Shown: positions 7,617-16,108, numbered from the stretch's first letter. The stretch: 36,116 nucleotides of DNA from a bacterium CG2_30_37_16 (GCA_001872945.1 MNYC01000026.1:1-36116); one strand, 5' to 3'. Notes: generated from the sequence alone by a model not told the origin. Numbers and translations are program-made.

Positions 7617-7640
7617 GTCATTCCCGCGAAGGCGGGAATC
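7617..7640. repeat. REP-like GC palindrome
   Basis: ATTCCCGC-GAAG-GCGGGAAT (7620-7639) forms an 8-bp hairpin with a 4-nt loop and is GC-rich in AT-rich surroundings. The same short palindrome is a widely dispersed intergenic repeat in many bacteria. The remaining intergenic sequence up to 7738 shows nothing else I can name. Confidence 0.5.
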
Positions 7641-7738
7641 TAGTAGTTTTGATTAAGACCAAGTTTTTTGATCGCTGTTTTTATGGGGATGTCAGCAGGG
7701 TATAAGGATAGTTTGGTTTAACATTTTGTTTAAAAGTG

Positions 7739-7768
7739 TTGACCAGTGGTAACTGGGTGGTATATAAT
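7739..7768 (+). promoter_or_regulatory. Promoter of the mraZ division/cell-wall cluster
   Basis: TTGACC (7739-7744), an 18-bp spacer and a perfect TATAAT (7763-7768). Transcription should start near 7775, at the edge of the MraZ boxes, giving a leader of about 60 nt with GAGGGG before the mraZ ATG. Confidence 0.85.
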
Positions 7769-7774
7769 GGATTC

Positions 7775-7813
7775 AAGTGGTTGAAAGTGGGGATAAGTGG
7801 TAGAGAAAAGTGG
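7775..7813 (+). promoter_or_regulatory. MraZ operator: AAGTGG repeats
   Basis: AAGTGG occurs at 7775, 7785 and 7795, exactly 10 bp apart, with a fourth copy at 7808. Repeats of AAAGTG(G/T) with a 10-bp period are the known binding sites of MraZ in mycoplasmas, and similar TGGG repeats in E. coli. Here they lie just downstream of the -10 box, over the transcription start, so MraZ would be expected to repress its own operon. Confidence 0.8.
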
Positions 7814-7837
7814 ATAAAGCTACCAAAGAGGGGATAA

Positions 7838-8269
7838 ATGTTTATAGGAGAATTCCAACACAATATTGATGATAAGGGTAGGCTAGCAGTTCCTTCTAAA
7901 TTTCGATCTAAATTATCTGAAGGGGCAGTAGTAACAAGGGGTTTGGATAACTGCCTGTTTCTTTACACGAAAGAAGAATGGCAAAAAATGGCCGAAAAGC
8001 TAAGCAATCTTCCCGTTAGCCAGTCCGGTGCAAGAGCGTTTTCAAGATTAATGCTTGCAGGCGCGATGGAAGTTGACATAGATAAACAAGGAAGAGTAAT
8101 TTTACCGGCATATTTAAGAGAATACGCAGGAATTAAGAAAGAAGTAGTTGTTGCCGGTCTTTACAGCCGTATAGAAATTTGGTCCGGAGAAAAATGGAGT
8201 AACTATAAGAAAGAAACCGAGAAAGATAGTAACGAAATTGCTGAGCAGCTAGGAAATTTAGGAATATAA
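7838..8269 (+). CDS. mraZ: MraZ, transcriptional regulator of the division/cell-wall cluster
   Basis: MraZ is an AbrB-like, ring-forming DNA-binding protein that controls its own operon. The 143-aa length is typical. The two repeated MraZ/SpoVT-AbrB motifs are clear: DDKGRLAVPSKFR near residue 11 and DKQGRVILPAYLR near 83. The ATG is preceded by GAGGGG at good spacing. Its binding repeats lie directly upstream. In most bacteria rsmH (mraW) follows; here a 236-bp structured intergenic element follows instead, then ftsL. Confidence 0.95.
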   Translation: MFIGEFQHNIDDKGRLAVPSKFRSKLSEGAVVTRGLDNCLFLYTKEEWQKMAEKLSNLPVSQSGARAFSRLMLAGAMEVDIDKQGRVILPAYLREYAGIKKEVVVAGLYSRIEIWSGEKWSNYKKETEKDSNEIAEQLGNLGI

Positions 8270-8291
8270 CCTTAAAAATTAAATAAAGTAA

Positions 8292-8481
8292 TATATCGGC
8301 TAACATCTAGCAGCCAGGAACAGATCTTTGCACCTCAAAAAAAATAAAATCCACCTCTTTGCAAAAAACTTTCCACCCAAAAAAAACAAAAACAAAATAA
8401 AATCTGACTGCTAGATGTTAGGAGATATACGCCGGAGGGTGGTTAGGTCCCGTTTTGGCCCCCCAAAATTGGGGGGCCAAA
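8292..8481 (+). other. Structured intercistronic RNA element between mraZ and ftsL
   Basis: CTAACATCTAGCAG (8300-8313) is perfectly complementary to CTGCTAGATGTTAG (8408-8421). The helix extends outward by TATATC/GATATA (8292-8297/8424-8429) and inward by CAGAT/ATCTG (8321-8325/8402-8406). It encloses an A/C-rich, G-poor loop with repeated CACCTC/CCACCC motifs; CCACCC at 8373-8378 can pair with GGGTGG at 8437-8442 as a pseudoknot. A second, GC-rich hairpin (8454-8481, arms TTTGGCCCCCCAA and TTGGGGGGCCAAA) follows, without a T run. No open frame is visible. It could be a leader regulating ftsL and downstream genes, a processing/stability element, or the site of an RNA gene. The family is unknown to me. 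Confidence 0.65.
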
Positions 8482-8505
8482 TACTAAAATAAAAATAAAA
8501 AAATT

Positions 8506-8835
8506 ATGAAAAGAAATCCAAAAATTTACAGACAATATCAAAAAACCTTTATGGTTGGGCCAATTAGTTTAAGCTTCATAACTATTTCTGTTGTGGTTGT
8601 TTTAAGCCTTCTTTATATGTCGCAATCAAGCAAACTTCTTGCTCGTAATTACGATTTTGATGAATTAGACCAGAAAAAGGCTCAAATAGAATTAGAAACC
8701 GCAAAGCTTGAAACGGAAGTAGCTAAGCTTCAATCTATAACTGAAATTCAAAAATCTCAAAATTCCGGTAAAAATCTTGAGCAGATTAAGAAAATAAATT
8801 ATTTGCCTTCAACATCATCTTTGGCCTTAAAATAA
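8506..8835 (+). CDS. FtsL/DivIC-like bitopic division protein
   Basis: A 109-aa protein with a short basic N-terminus, one membrane segment at about 18-38 (PISLSFITISVVVVLSLLYM) and a predicted coiled coil after it (DELDQKKAQIELETAKLETEVAKLQ). This is the architecture of FtsL, which bridges FtsQ/DivIB and FtsI-FtsW at the septum. Sequence similarity in this family is low, so the call rests on topology and position between mraZ and ftsI. No Shine-Dalgarno is visible: the ATG is preceded by an A-rich run after the structured element. The ftsI promoter lies in and just after its 3' end. Confidence 0.75.
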   Translation: MKRNPKIYRQYQKTFMVGPISLSFITISVVVVLSLLYMSQSSKLLARNYDFDELDQKKAQIELETAKLETEVAKLQSITEIQKSQNSGKNLEQIKKINYLPSTSSLALK

Positions 8836-8849
8836 GTTTGTGCTATTAT
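8821..8849 (+). promoter_or_regulatory. Internal promoter for ftsI
   Basis: TTGGCC (8821-8826), 17 bp, TATTAT (8844-8849), then 7 nt to the ftsI ATG. The -35 box lies inside the end of ftsL. It would give a leaderless ftsI mRNA. Confidence 0.6.
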
Positions 8850-8856
8850 ATATAAA

Positions 8857-10587
8857 ATGGCAGGCTACAGAACATTTAATACGCGAAAGAGGATTTCCTC
8901 TCTAATATTCTTTTCTATTTTTTTAACCCTTGTTATTATGGGGCGGCTTTTTTATTTGCAGATTATAAAACATGATTATTATACGGCGGTTGCAGAAGAC
9001 CAATATTATAAGAATTCCGATTTGCCTGCAAAAAGAGGTGAGATTTATGTAAAGGATAATTATGCTGAAGGAGGGAAGTCAAAAATAGCCATGAATAACG
9101 TAAGTGACGAACTCTTTGCCGATCCGGTTATGGTGGGTGATAAGAAAAAAGCAGCAGCAAGAATATCCTCAGTGATTAGTCTTTCCACAGAAGAAGTGCT
9201 GGATAAATTAAATAATCCTTCGTCGCCCAGGTATGTAAAGATAAAAGAAGGTTTAAGTATGGAGGAGGGTGAAAAAATTAAAGAAATTAATTTAGGTGGA
9301 TTCAGGATTGCGCCTAGGGCTTCAAGGTCGTGGCCGGAAAAAGCATTAATGGCTCAAGTGATAGGATTCGTAAATAAAACCGGTACTGCCCAATATGGAA
9401 TAGAGCAGGAGTTTGATAGTATTTTAAAGGGTAAACCGGGAAAACTTAAAGCTGAAAGAGATGCCATGGGTACGATAATTGCAACAGGGAACAATGTCTT
9501 GGTAAATCCGGTTGATGGCGATTCGTTGGTTCTTACAATCGATAAAAATGTACAGGCAACAATTGAAGAGCTTTTGAAAAATGCCGTTGAAAAACACAGT
9601 GCCGACAGCGGCTCAGTTTTAGTAATGGATCCGAAAACCGGCAGTATAATTGCCATGGCCAGTTATTTTCTAAAGCAGCCCGAACTTGATCTAAATAATT
9701 ATAATAAAATTGAAGATTATAAGTTTTTCAACAATTTAAATTTAAGGCAATATGAGCCGGGTTCTGTTTTTAAAGTCATTACAATGGCGGCCGGCCTTGA
9801 TTCCGGCAAGATAAAACCGGAAGATACATTTAATGATCCTCAGTATATTATAGTTGGCGGAAACAAGATTTATAATGCAGACAGAAAAAGTCACGGCACA
9901 GTGTCAATGAGTTATATTTTAGAGCAATCGTTAAATTTAGGAACAGCTTATATTGAAGGCAAATTAGGCAAAGAGGATTTTTTTAAATATTTGAATAAAA
10001 CATTCGGTTTTGGCATGAAAACTGGCATAGAATTTGATGGCGAGGATGAAGGTAAGGTTTATGGTCCGGAGGAAACGAATGATCATACCTATGCCGTAAT
10101 GAGTTTCGGGCAAAGTATTACTGTCACGCCGCTTCAAATGTCGTCTGCAGTTTCGGTAATAGCCAATGGCGGAAATTTGGTAAGGCCCAAGATAATTGAT
10201 AGTTTCATAAGGCAGGGGATTAAAGAAGAAAAAAAGGAAACTGAGGTAATAAAAAGGGCAATATCTGAAGAGACTGCAAAAGAAGTAACAAAAATGATGA
10301 TCGATACCGTGGAAAAGGGTCATGGAAAACAGGCAAAAATTTCGGGTTATAAGGTAGCCGGAAAAACAGGAACCGCACAGGTTCCGATCCCCGGCGGCTA
10401 CGATCCGAATAAAACCATCGGTTCATTTGTCGGCTTTGCTCCGGCAACCAGTCCGCGCTTCGTCATTTATACAAAAATTGACAATCCAAAGGACGTTGAA
10501 TGGGCAGAATCGTCTGCAGCGCCCTTATTTCACGACGTCTTAGCAAACCTGCTAATGTATTATAATGTACCGCCGGATGATAATTAA
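8857..10587 (+). CDS. ftsI: FtsI-type penicillin-binding protein (septal transpeptidase)
   Basis: Class B PBP that cross-links septal peptidoglycan together with FtsW. In 576 aa: a membrane anchor at about 14-34, the pedestal/dimerisation domain (about 55-215, including the RGEIYVKD motif) and the transpeptidase domain. Active-site motifs are intact: SVFK with nucleophile Ser303 and Lys306, SLN at 358-360 and KTGTAQ at 503-508. There is no C-terminal PASTA domain. It lies between ftsL and mraY, as in the classical cluster. It could equally be annotated PBP2-like/SpoVD. Confidence 0.93.
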   Translation: MAGYRTFNTRKRISSLIFFSIFLTLVIMGRLFYLQIIKHDYYTAVAEDQYYKNSDLPAKRGEIYVKDNYAEGGKSKIAMNNVSDELFADPVMVGDKKKAAARISSVISLSTEEVLDKLNNPSSPRYVKIKEGLSMEEGEKIKEINLGGFRIAPRASRSWPEKALMAQVIGFVNKTGTAQYGIEQEFDSILKGKPGKLKAERDAMGTIIATGNNVLVNPVDGDSLVLTIDKNVQATIEELLKNAVEKHSADSGSVLVMDPKTGSIIAMASYFLKQPELDLNNYNKIEDYKFFNNLNLRQYEPGSVFKVITMAAGLDSGKIKPEDTFNDPQYIIVGGNKIYNADRKSHGTVSMSYILEQSLNLGTAYIEGKLGKEDFFKYLNKTFGFGMKTGIEFDGEDEGKVYGPEETNDHTYAVMSFGQSITVTPLQMSSAVSVIANGGNLVRPKIIDSFIRQGIKEEKKETEVIKRAISEETAKEVTKMMIDTVEKGHGKQAKISGYKVAGKTGTAQVPIPGGYDPNKTIGSFVGFAPATSPRFVIYTKIDNPKDVEWAESSAAPLFHDVLANLLMYYNVPPDDN

Positions 10588-10616
10588 TTGTTAATAAACA
10601 TAATTTAAGGTAAAAT
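10588..10616 (+). promoter_or_regulatory. Candidate internal promoter before mraY
   Basis: TTGTTA (10588-10593), 17 bp, TAAAAT (10611-10616). The mraY ATG is 11 nt further on, giving a very short leader. Confidence 0.6.
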
Positions 10617-10627
10617 TGGTATTGAAT

Positions 10628-11668
10628 ATGCAAATAGATCAATTTTTTCTAGAGAAGTTTTTGAGGGCAGGGCTAGCGGCTTTTGTTACCTTTTTGCTAT
10701 CTATTTCTTTAACGCCTCTTTTTACTTATTTTGCCTATAAATATGAATGGTGGAAAAAGGTAAAAGATACGGCATGGATTGGCGGCGGGACAGAAAAGGC
10801 GCCTATCTTTCATAAATTGCATGCAAAAAAGCACGAGCGTAATATTCCAACAATGGCCGGAATTTTAATTTGGGTACCGGTGGCCGTGTTTACTCTTATT
10901 TTCAACTTAAATAGACAGCAAACATGGTTACCGTTATTTGTTTTAGTTGCGGTTGGTATTTTGGGTTTATTTGATGATTATATCAATATAAAAAGTGAAA
11001 ATGGCGGAATTGCCGGCATTAAAAGCCGGGTAAAAATGGCGTGGCTTTTATTTTTAAGTTTGATTGGTGGAATATGGTTTCATTTCAATTTGGGAAAAGA
11101 GTTTCTGGAAATACCATTTTGGAGTAATTTCAATATGGGCTTATTATACATTCCTTTGTTTATGTTTGTTGTTGTTGCGGCGGCCAATGCGGTCAATATT
11201 ACGGATGGCCTGGACGGCCTGTCAGGAGGACTGCTTATATTTGCTTACGGCGCATATACCGTAATTGCAATGGTTCAGGGATATTTTGGAATTGCCATAT
11301 TTTGTGCTTCTGTAGTGGGGACGATGCTATCTTATACATGGTTTAATATTTATCCGGCTCGTTTTTTTATGGGCGATACTGGTGCTGTGGCTCTCGGGGC
11401 GACACTCGGCGTTATAGCAATGCTTACTGACACTGTCTTTTTACTTCCAGTAATTGCAAGCGTATTTGTTTTTGAAACTTTGTCGGTGATAATCCAACTT
11501 TTTTCGAGGAAATATCTTGGTAAAAAAGTATTTTTATCTACTCCAATTCATCATCATTTCGAGGCTAAAGGCTGGCCGGAGACAAAAGTAACGATGCGTT
11601 TTTGGGTAATTGGCGCCGTGTCGGCGGTAACGGGGATAATATTATATTTATTTGAAAATATTTCTTAA
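10628..11668 (+). CDS. mraY: MraY, phospho-MurNAc-pentapeptide transferase
   Basis: Integral membrane enzyme that moves phospho-MurNAc-pentapeptide from UDP to undecaprenyl phosphate, forming lipid I. About ten hydrophobic segments. Family motifs are present: GLFDDYIN (the DDxxN magnesium site), NAVNITDGLDGLSGG, ARFFMGDTGAVALG and the histidine motif PIHHHFEAKGW. From this ATG the protein is 346 aa, close to the usual 320-360. The frame is open to a TTG at 10616, inside the -10 box, so the ATG is preferred. The stop codon overlaps the ftsW start by one base. Confidence 0.95.
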   Translation: MQIDQFFLEKFLRAGLAAFVTFLLSISLTPLFTYFAYKYEWWKKVKDTAWIGGGTEKAPIFHKLHAKKHERNIPTMAGILIWVPVAVFTLIFNLNRQQTWLPLFVLVAVGILGLFDDYINIKSENGGIAGIKSRVKMAWLLFLSLIGGIWFHFNLGKEFLEIPFWSNFNMGLLYIPLFMFVVVAAANAVNITDGLDGLSGGLLIFAYGAYTVIAMVQGYFGIAIFCASVVGTMLSYTWFNIYPARFFMGDTGAVALGATLGVIAMLTDTVFLLPVIASVFVFETLSVIIQLFSRKYLGKKVFLSTPIHHHFEAKGWPETKVTMRFWVIGAVSAVTGIILYLFENIS

Positions 11669-12885
11669 TGAGAAATCCCATTTCATCAAATAGGCTTCCT
11701 CGGCCTCATAGACCCAACTACTATTTGGCGATAGCGGTTATTGGACTATGTTTTTTTGGTCTTACGATGGTTTTTTCTGCTTCAGTTACTAAAAGCTATG
11801 CCGAAAGTGGCGGACAATCAACAACAACTTACCTTTATCATCAGTTAACATCGTTAATTATTGGGGTTTGTTTTTGGATTGCCGCTTACAAAATTGATTA
11901 TCCTGTTTGGAGAAGACTTGCTCCAAAGCTATTTTACTTGTCAATTTTTATATTGATCATGGTTCTTTTTATGGGGAGAACCGCCGGTGGCGCTCAAAGA
12001 TGGCTAGATCTTGGCGTAAGAACTTTTCAGCCGACCGAATTAATTAAAATTACGTTTATTTTATTCATGGCTTTTTGGTTTGAACAAAGACTCTCCCAGA
12101 TTAATTCTTCGAATGTAGCCATTCCTTTTGTATCAATTATTGCTTTTTTGGGAATATTAATTTTAGAGCAGCCGAACTTATCGACTACCATTATTATTTC
12201 TGCCATTGGCATGTCGATGTTTTTTGTTGCCGGAGCGAGACTAACAACTATTTTTTCTCTTTTCGGGGCGGGTGCCTTGGCTGTAGCGTTCCTTATTAAA
12301 AACGAAAGCTATCGTTTTCAGCGTATGATGGTTTTTCTAAATCCCGGTGCCGACAAAACCGACATGGGTTATCAAATTAATCAGGCTTTAATTGCAATCG
12401 GATCCGGGGGTCTTTTGGGTCTAGGTTTTTCAGAAAGCCGTCAAAAACTTTATTATTTACCGGAAGTAACAACCGATGCCATTTTCCCTATAATTGCCGA
12501 AGAATTGGGCTTCATCAGAGCAATTTTAATTATTTTAGTTTACTTGTTTATTGTTGTTCAAGGTTTTAAAATAGCAAAGAAGGCTCCGGATGAATTTTCG
12601 AGGCTTATAGCCGTCGGAATTTCTACATGGTTTATGGTTCAAGTATTTGTCAATATTGGGGCAATGTTATCCATTTTGCCTTTAACCGGAGTTCCGTTAA
12701 TTTTTATAAGTTTCGGCGGATCATCGTTGGTGTTTTCCTTGACTGCAGTGGGTATTCTGCTTAATATATCAAAATATACTAAAGAGGAGGTCTTAAGTGA
12801 GAATTCTGGTCGCCGGTGGGGGAACGGGGGGTCATATCTACCCGGCTTTAGCAGTAATAGAAGAGCTAGAAAAAAGCGGATATAA
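11668..12885 (+). CDS. ftsW: FtsW, SEDS-family septal glycosyltransferase
   Basis: SEDS protein that polymerises lipid II at the septum with FtsI. The 405-aa protein has about ten membrane segments. Typical motifs are visible: TFQPTELIKITFILFMAFWF, GAGALAVAFLIKNESYRFQRMMVFLNP and the conserved loop followed by GLGFSESRQKLYYLPEVTTDAIFPIIAEELGF (positions about 251-282). The ATG overlaps the mraY stop (TAATG). The basic C-terminal tail (RRWGNGGSYLPGFSSNRRAR) is encoded in the same DNA as the start of murG, an overlap of 89 nt. It could be called RodA by sequence alone; position favours FtsW. Confidence 0.93.
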   Translation: MRNPISSNRLPRPHRPNYYLAIAVIGLCFFGLTMVFSASVTKSYAESGGQSTTTYLYHQLTSLIIGVCFWIAAYKIDYPVWRRLAPKLFYLSIFILIMVLFMGRTAGGAQRWLDLGVRTFQPTELIKITFILFMAFWFEQRLSQINSSNVAIPFVSIIAFLGILILEQPNLSTTIIISAIGMSMFFVAGARLTTIFSLFGAGALAVAFLIKNESYRFQRMMVFLNPGADKTDMGYQINQALIAIGSGGLLGLGFSESRQKLYYLPEVTTDAIFPIIAEELGFIRAILIILVYLFIVVQGFKIAKKAPDEFSRLIAVGISTWFMVQVFVNIGAMLSILPLTGVPLIFISFGGSSLVFSLTAVGILLNISKYTKEEVLSENSGRRWGNGGSYLPGFSSNRRARKKRI

Positions 12886-13960
12886 AGATATAATTTATGT
12901 TGGTTCAAACGCTGGAATGGAGATTAAGATCATTCCTCAATTGGATTTAAAATTTCATTTTATTCATGCGGGTAAATTTAGGAGATATCACAGCAATGTC
13001 ATCATCAACCTTATTAATCCTCAAACAATTTTATCTAATATTGGGGATGTGTTTAAGGTAATAAGGGGTTTTTTTCAGTCAAGGGCTATAATAAGGGAAT
13101 ATCAGCCGGAAATTGTTTTCATAAAAGGGGGATATGTGGGTTTGCCCGTGGGGCTGGCTGCAGCGTCAATGGGATATCCGTTGTTTATTCATGAGTCAGA
13201 CAGTGAAATGGGTCTTTCCAACAGAATATTATCACGTTTCGCGGAAAGAATAATGGTTTCCTATCCGGAAAATTTTTATACAGATCTGCCAAAGGCAAAA
13301 CTTATTTTTACTGGTAATCCCGTAAGGAAAGATCTCTTAAAAGGCAGTAAAGATGAGGGAGAGAAGATATTTGAGCTTAAGGGGTCGGACCCCGTGATAT
13401 TTATTGTTGGTGGCAGTCAGGGTTCGCATTTTATTAATTCCCTAGTGGCTGAATCAGTTAACGATTTACTAAAAAAATATCAGGTTATTCATGTATGTGG
13501 AGACAATGATTTCTCTTGGCTCATGTATCTTAAGTCCGGCTTAACTGTTGAAGCGCAAAAAAGATACCATCTTTATAGTTTTTTGACCGGAGAATTAAAG
13601 GACGCTTATGCGGTTTCTGATTTAGTTATTTCCAGAGCAGGGCAAAATTTTATTTCAGAGTTTTGTGCTCTAGGAAAACCGATGCTTCTTATTCCTTTGG
13701 GCTCATCAGCAAATTCGCATCAGTATCGGAATGCGCAAATAATGATGAGACAAGGAGCCGCTTATTCGCTGGAAGAACGCGAATTAAATAAAGACCTTTT
13801 GATGTCTCAACTGGAGTTAATATTTGAAAAAGAAGGTGAAATTGAATTTCTATCTAAAAAAAGTAAAGAATTTGGCAGAACTGATGCCGCAAAAGAAATG
13901 GCAGGTGTAATAGTGGATTATTTGGAAATGGTAGCCAAAGAAAAGGAAAAAAAGAAATGA
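12797..13960 (+). CDS. murG: MurG, UDP-GlcNAc transferase
   Basis: GT28 glycosyltransferase that adds GlcNAc to lipid I to make lipid II at the inner face of the membrane. The protein of 387 aa starts with the glycine-rich loop VAGGGTGGH, and the acceptor/donor regions KGGYVGLPVGLAA, HESDSEMGLSNRILS, VGGSQGSHFIN and SRAGQNFISEFCALGKPMLLIPL are present. The start is GTG at 12797, supported by GAGGAGG six bases upstream. Any later start would remove the glycine loop, so the long overlap with ftsW is real. It ends in TGA, overlapping the murC ATG by 4 nt. Confidence 0.95.
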   Translation: MRILVAGGGTGGHIYPALAVIEELEKSGYKDIIYVGSNAGMEIKIIPQLDLKFHFIHAGKFRRYHSNVIINLINPQTILSNIGDVFKVIRGFFQSRAIIREYQPEIVFIKGGYVGLPVGLAAASMGYPLFIHESDSEMGLSNRILSRFAERIMVSYPENFYTDLPKAKLIFTGNPVRKDLLKGSKDEGEKIFELKGSDPVIFIVGGSQGSHFINSLVAESVNDLLKKYQVIHVCGDNDFSWLMYLKSGLTVEAQKRYHLYSFLTGELKDAYAVSDLVISRAGQNFISEFCALGKPMLLIPLGSSANSHQYRNAQIMMRQGAAYSLEERELNKDLLMSQLELIFEKEGEIEFLSKKSKEFGRTDAAKEMAGVIVDYLEMVAKEKEKKK

Positions 13961-15318
13961 AATATTATTTTATTGGCATTGGCGGATCGGGAATGGCGCC
14001 AATGGCGAACATATTATTAGATCAAGGCCATGAAGTATCCGGATCGGATAGGGAAGATTCGGAAAATGTAAAAAAACTAAAGGAGAGAGGCGCCAAAATC
14101 TTTTTAACTCATTCCTCGGATAATATTGAAGCTGATTTGGATGTCGTTGTTTATAGCTCGGCGATACCTCAAGATAATGTCGAATTGGTGAAAGCAAGAG
14201 AATTGAATAAAAAAATTGTTCTCCGCTCTGAACTTTTAGGTGAATTAATGCAAGAAAGTAAAGGAATTGCAATTGCAGGGACTCATGGCAAGACAACCAC
14301 AACGTCGCTTATTGCCCTTGCCTTAAAAGATGCCGGACTAGATCCGTCGGCTATAATTGGCGGCGAAATTCAGAAAATTAACTCAAATTATTTAAGCGGA
14401 AAAGGTGAATATTTTGTTGCTGAGGCTTGCGAATACCAGCGTGCGTTTCTAGATTTATCTCCTTTTGCCGTCATAATAACGAATATAGAGGCGGACCATT
14501 TAGATTATTTTAAAGACATTAATGATATTGTTGATGCTTTTGAGACTTTTGTTTCCAAAATTAATCCGAATGGGTTTTTAATAATAAACGGGGATTCGGA
14601 GATCACAAGACGCCTAGGATCTGTAGCAAAATGCAAGGTTGTTTGCGTCGGTTTTGGCATATCAAATGATTGTCGAATAACCAATTTGGAAAATGACGGG
14701 ATCGGATTAACTTTCACGGTAATTATGGATAATCAATCATATGATGTAAAATTAGGAATTTCAGGTTTGCATAATGCGTTCAATGCAGGTTTGGTTATTG
14801 CCTGTCTTATCCAGTTGGGTGTAGATGTTTCGTCTATTCTGGCTACCTTTAGGGACTTTAGAGGCGCTAAAAGACGACTAGAGGTTATAAGCGACGACCC
14901 GTTAATTATTGATGATTATGGTCATCATCCAACCGAGATAGGTGCAACTTTTGATGCATTAAAGAGAGCCTACAATCTTCCTATTTTCGCTATTTTTCAA
15001 CCGCACCAATACTCTCGGACAAAAGAATTTTTTAATGAATTTGCTTCTGTGCTTTCTAAGGCAGATAATGTAGTTTTAGCTAAGATTTACGAGGCTAGAG
15101 ATTTCGATAATACGAATAGAGAAAATCTTGAGGATGAGTTAGTAAAAAAAATTAACAGTTTAGGGGGGAAAGCAGTGTTTATAGATTCTTTTGAAGAGAC
15201 TGCCGATTATGTTTTTAAAAAGTACAAAAGCGGAGTTATTTTAACTATTGGAGCAGGCACTATTAATAAACTGGGACCAATGATATTGGATAGATATGGC
15301 AAAACAGCAAGTTCGTAG
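13957..15318 (+). CDS. murC: MurC, UDP-MurNAc L-alanine ligase
   Basis: ATP-dependent ligase that adds the first amino acid (usually L-Ala) to UDP-MurNAc. In 453 aa: the N-terminal Rossmann loop GIGGSGMAPMA, the P-loop AGTHGKTTTTS near residue 110, the substrate region EACEYQRAFLDLSP, and the C-terminal DDYGHHPTEI and FQPHQYSRT motifs. It overlaps murG by 4 nt (ATGA) and ftsQ by 23 nt. Without murD, murE and murF in this cluster, the later ligases must lie elsewhere. Confidence 0.95.
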   Translation: MKYYFIGIGGSGMAPMANILLDQGHEVSGSDREDSENVKKLKERGAKIFLTHSSDNIEADLDVVVYSSAIPQDNVELVKARELNKKIVLRSELLGELMQESKGIAIAGTHGKTTTTSLIALALKDAGLDPSAIIGGEIQKINSNYLSGKGEYFVAEACEYQRAFLDLSPFAVIITNIEADHLDYFKDINDIVDAFETFVSKINPNGFLIINGDSEITRRLGSVAKCKVVCVGFGISNDCRITNLENDGIGLTFTVIMDNQSYDVKLGISGLHNAFNAGLVIACLIQLGVDVSSILATFRDFRGAKRRLEVISDDPLIIDDYGHHPTEIGATFDALKRAYNLPIFAIFQPHQYSRTKEFFNEFASVLSKADNVVLAKIYEARDFDNTNRENLEDELVKKINSLGGKAVFIDSFEETADYVFKKYKSGVILTIGAGTINKLGPMILDRYGKTASS

Positions 15319-16108
15319 AAAAAGAAATAATAATTATAGAAAAAGACTCATAATGCCCTCGAGCCCTCTAGAGTACAAGAAATCCAGGTCATTCAAGAGT
15401 TTTTTTATAAAAATCTTTAGCTTGGCTCTCTTAACCTTTTTATATTGGTTTTTTATCTCCGATGACATGATGATAAAAAAAATAAACGTTAAGGGCGTTG
15501 AGGGAGAAGCAAGAATTAAAATAGAAAGCCAGGCAGGAAACTATATCTCCAGCGGAATTCTTTCAAGAAACTTTTATTTTTTATCGACGAATAAACTGAA
15601 AAGCAGACTTCAAGACAATATGCCAGAACTTAAAGAAATTGCAGTTACAAAAACATCTGCCAATAAGGAAGTGCTTATTGAAGGATTTCTTCGGGATATA
15701 AAATTTAACTGGATTACCGGCACAGAAAGCTACGTTGTTGATAAGGATGGTATAGTTGTTGCTTCAGGAGCTCAAGGCCTAGTTTTAAATATTATTGATA
15801 AAACCAATACACCAATTAACGTAGGGGACAAGGTAGGCTCTCCGGATTTAATGTTATTTATTGATAATTTGGGCAGTAGTTTTTCGTCAACCGGCTTAGA
15901 GGCAAAGGAAATAATTATTAAAAATGAATTTAAAAGAGACATTGAAGTGAAAACAACAAATAATTTTTCCGTTTATTTGGATTCTACTAGAAACCTCGAA
16001 AATCAACTTTCTAATTTAACGAGAATTGTAGTGGAGACAAAAAGAGATAATAAAAAGATTAGCGAATATATTGACCTAAGAATTGAAAATAAAATTTTCA
16101 TGAAATAA
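15296..16108 (+). CDS. ftsQ: FtsQ/DivIB-like division protein
   Basis: A 270-aa bitopic protein. It has a basic cytoplasmic N-terminus (MAKQQVRRKRNNNYRKR), one membrane segment at about 36-54 (FFIKIFSLALLTFLYWFFI) and an external POTRA-like start (IKKINVKGVEGEARIKIESQ) followed by a beta domain. This matches FtsQ/DivIB, which recruits FtsL and the septal synthase. The call rests on topology, the POTRA-like segment and position at the end of the cluster. It overlaps murC by 23 nt. ftsA and ftsZ do not follow; the operon ends here. Confidence 0.82.
   Translation: MAKQQVRRKRNNNYRKRLIMPSSPLEYKKSRSFKSFFIKIFSLALLTFLYWFFISDDMMIKKINVKGVEGEARIKIESQAGNYISSGILSRNFYFLSTNKLKSRLQDNMPELKEIAVTKTSANKEVLIEGFLRDIKFNWITGTESYVVDKDGIVVASGAQGLVLNIIDKTNTPINVGDKVGSPDLMLFIDNLGSSFSSTGLEAKEIIIKNEFKRDIEVKTTNNFSVYLDSTRNLENQLSNLTRIVVETKRDNKKISEYIDLRIENKIFMK

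Noticed and set aside
8434-8452. Resemblance to the T-box motif (AGGGTGGNACCGCG)
   Set aside because: Only the GGGTGG part fits, the ACCGCG part is absent, and the downstream gene is ftsL, not an amino-acid or synthetase gene.
10616-11668. TTG at 10616 as the mraY start
   Set aside because: It lies inside the -10 box; ATG 10628 is preferred.
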